Source: Halobacillus amylolyticus
Lineage (GTDB): Bacteria > Bacillota > Bacilli > Bacillales > Halobacillaceae
Reading direction: 5' to 3'
NCBI RefSeq assembly: GCF_022921115.1
Contig: NZ_CP095075.1
Coordinates: forward strand, 2,334,001 to 2,398,000
Length of the DNA: 64,000 nt
Part shown: one piece after another, positions 62,944-64,000 of the stretch
How positions within the stretch are numbered: position 1 is the stretch's first letter
How the letters are laid out: every line of letters starts with the position of its first letter
Made by a program: the position numbers and the translations under genes
The notes under the pieces: generated by a model
Databases searched by the model: none
What the model was told of the DNA's origin: nothing
Seen by the model: the letters and a program-made list of their open reading frames with translations, nothing else

Positions 62944-63930
62944 TTGGATAAACTACCTTTAACGGCCAATGAACTCGGAATGCTTTGGACACAGTATGTT
63001 CAAAATAGTATGGTCGACCAAATATTAAGGTATTTTTTAGAAACAGTAGAAAATGAAAAAACTAAATCTGTTATTGAAGAAACATTAGCGATCTCAATAG
63101 ATACAGCTAAAGAGAGCAAACGTTTACTAGTAGAGGATGGAGCACCTGCTCCTAAGGGCTTCAATGAGCAAGATGTTGACCTTAACTCACCAAAGCTTTT
63201 TACAGATTCCTTTATGTTGACATTTATTGAACATATAGGAAAAGCGGGAGTAGCTACTAATGGACTTTCTTTAGGGTTCTCGGTTAGAAAAGATGTTAGA
63301 GACTTCCTGAGTGAAACCACCAGAAAAACGATCGATTTATTCAATCATTGCATAGACACATCGCTATCAGAAGACGTATATATCCGTGCTCCCCAGGTTG
63401 ATGTTCAGAGTGAGGCAGAGTACGTGCAAGGAAAGAAATACTCAAGTCCGTTTAAAAAAAGATCGTTAAATACAGTAGAAATCTCCCACCTATTTGAGAA
63501 CGTAAAAACAAATGTTATCGGTGAAAAGTTATGTACTGGATTTGCACAAACAACAAAATCACCGGAAATTAAGTCTTACCTTAAGAAAGGGAAAAAAATA
63601 TCGAAAAAACATCTGAATACTTTTACGAATACCTTAAAAGAGTCAGATATCTACCCTCCTATGTCATCCAGCAGTATGGTTTCAACTTCAACAACACCGG
63701 TTTTTTCTAACCGATTAATCATTTTCCTTATGACGATGTTAAGCTCAGCTGGACAGGCTAATTACTCAGCGGGATCGAGCGCTAGTTTTCGTTACGATAT
63801 CATATTTAATTACCAGAAGTTGTCTGCAGAAATTTCCTTATTCGCTAAGGATGGATTAGACCTCATGATTAAAAACGGGTGGTTAGAGGAACCAAGTCAA
63901 GCTCCAGATCGTTCGGACCTAATAAAATAA
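62944..63930 (+). CDS. DUF3231-family protein
   Basis: A 328-residue soluble helical protein. The halves repeat the same layout (LTANELGMLWTQYVQNSM in the first, LNTVEISHLFENVKTNVIGE in the second), a duplicated ferritin-like four-helix domain as in DUF3231. KGFNEQDVDLNSPKLFTDSF and DIYPPMSSSSMVSTSTTPVF are the matching loops. Related to coat/CotF-like and YhcN-neighbour proteins in spore formers; function unknown. Start is TTG at 62944 behind GAGGGA. Confidence 0.82.
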   Translation: MDKLPLTANELGMLWTQYVQNSMVDQILRYFLETVENEKTKSVIEETLAISIDTAKESKRLLVEDGAPAPKGFNEQDVDLNSPKLFTDSFMLTFIEHIGKAGVATNGLSLGFSVRKDVRDFLSETTRKTIDLFNHCIDTSLSEDVYIRAPQVDVQSEAEYVQGKKYSSPFKKRSLNTVEISHLFENVKTNVIGEKLCTGFAQTTKSPEIKSYLKKGKKISKKHLNTFTNTLKESDIYPPMSSSSMVSTSTTPVFSNRLIIFLMTMLSSAGQANYSAGSSASFRYDIIFNYQKLSAEISLFAKDGLDLMIKNGWLEEPSQAPDRSDLIK

Positions 63931-64000
63931 AATAACTTAAACTTAAAGAGGATTTATATTAGAAGCAATGAGATTTAATAAAAGGTTTGACTTTCTTTCT

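Overview
The window reads as chromosome of a low-to-mid GC, endospore-forming, salt-adapted Firmicute of the Bacillaceae (Halobacillus or a close relative is my inference). Support: a complete gerA/gerB/gerC germination operon, a CotF-like coat protein, a bacilliredoxin, AGGAGG-type ribosome binding sites, two S-box (SAM) riboswitches, a PerR-like box and an apparently complete ectoine uptake operon (ehuBCDA). I saw no rRNA, tRNA, CRISPR array or intact prophage.

Layout. 1-9.4 kb: a sulfur/methionine block on the minus strand. A SAM riboswitch heads an operon of a MetY-type sulfhydrylase fused to a CoA-binding domain, an SsuABC-like transporter and an acetyl-CoA-synthetase-like enzyme cut by the window edge. 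A second Cys/Met PLP enzyme, a Nudix hydrolase and a PAS-GAF-GGDEF-EAL protein follow. 9.5-23.5 kb: small housekeeping and stress genes (Sco1-like lipoprotein, ECF sigma factor, XRE-TPR regulator, GDSL hydrolase, DUF1002 protein, DJ-1 protein, manganese catalase, CotF protein, acyl-CoA dehydrogenase). A perfect-period 21-bp tandem repeat and the first copy of a dispersed palindrome lie here. 23.8-26.9 kb: ehuBCDA, with an attenuator after ehuB and an apparent ATT start for ehuC. 27-31 kb: a CYP152 fatty-acid peroxygenase, an intact IS256-family element with an 8-bp target duplication, and two copies of a dispersed repeat. 30.6-41.5 kb: two LysR regulators, an MFS exporter, a YeiH-type transporter, an AI-2E-family permease, a TnpB relic, small unlisted peptide genes, a ThiF/MoeB-like E1 enzyme, an FMN reductase and a MurE-like ligase.

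41.5-44.8 kb is a decayed, plastic patch: glcD/glcF wreckage and half a methyltransferase next to the most interesting locus. That locus (43.18-44.44 kb) is a TPR receptor resembling AimR but without its N-terminal helix-turn-helix, followed 11 bp later by a 70-residue secreted pro-peptide carrying three exact copies of DPGDPGMG. It looks like a peptide quorum-sensing cassette with a repeated pheromone.

44.8-64 kb: a DinB-like protein, katA with a PerR-like box, a formate/nitrite-type channel, a second S-box controlling sfnG and an ssuE-like reductase (sulfone/sulfonate desulfurisation) across an inserted MITE-like element, a BcrA-type ABC exporter operon, a giant polytopic membrane protein split by a likely frameshift in a run of G, a CvfC-like HEAT protein with a bacilliredoxin, the germination operon, and a DUF3231 protein at the right edge.

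Functional links: both SAM riboswitches tie organosulfur scavenging (SsuABC-like uptake, SfnG/SsuE desulfurisation) to sulfide fixation into homocysteine by the MetY-like enzyme. Ehu supplies compatible solutes. Catalases, bacilliredoxin and FMN reductases serve redox defence.
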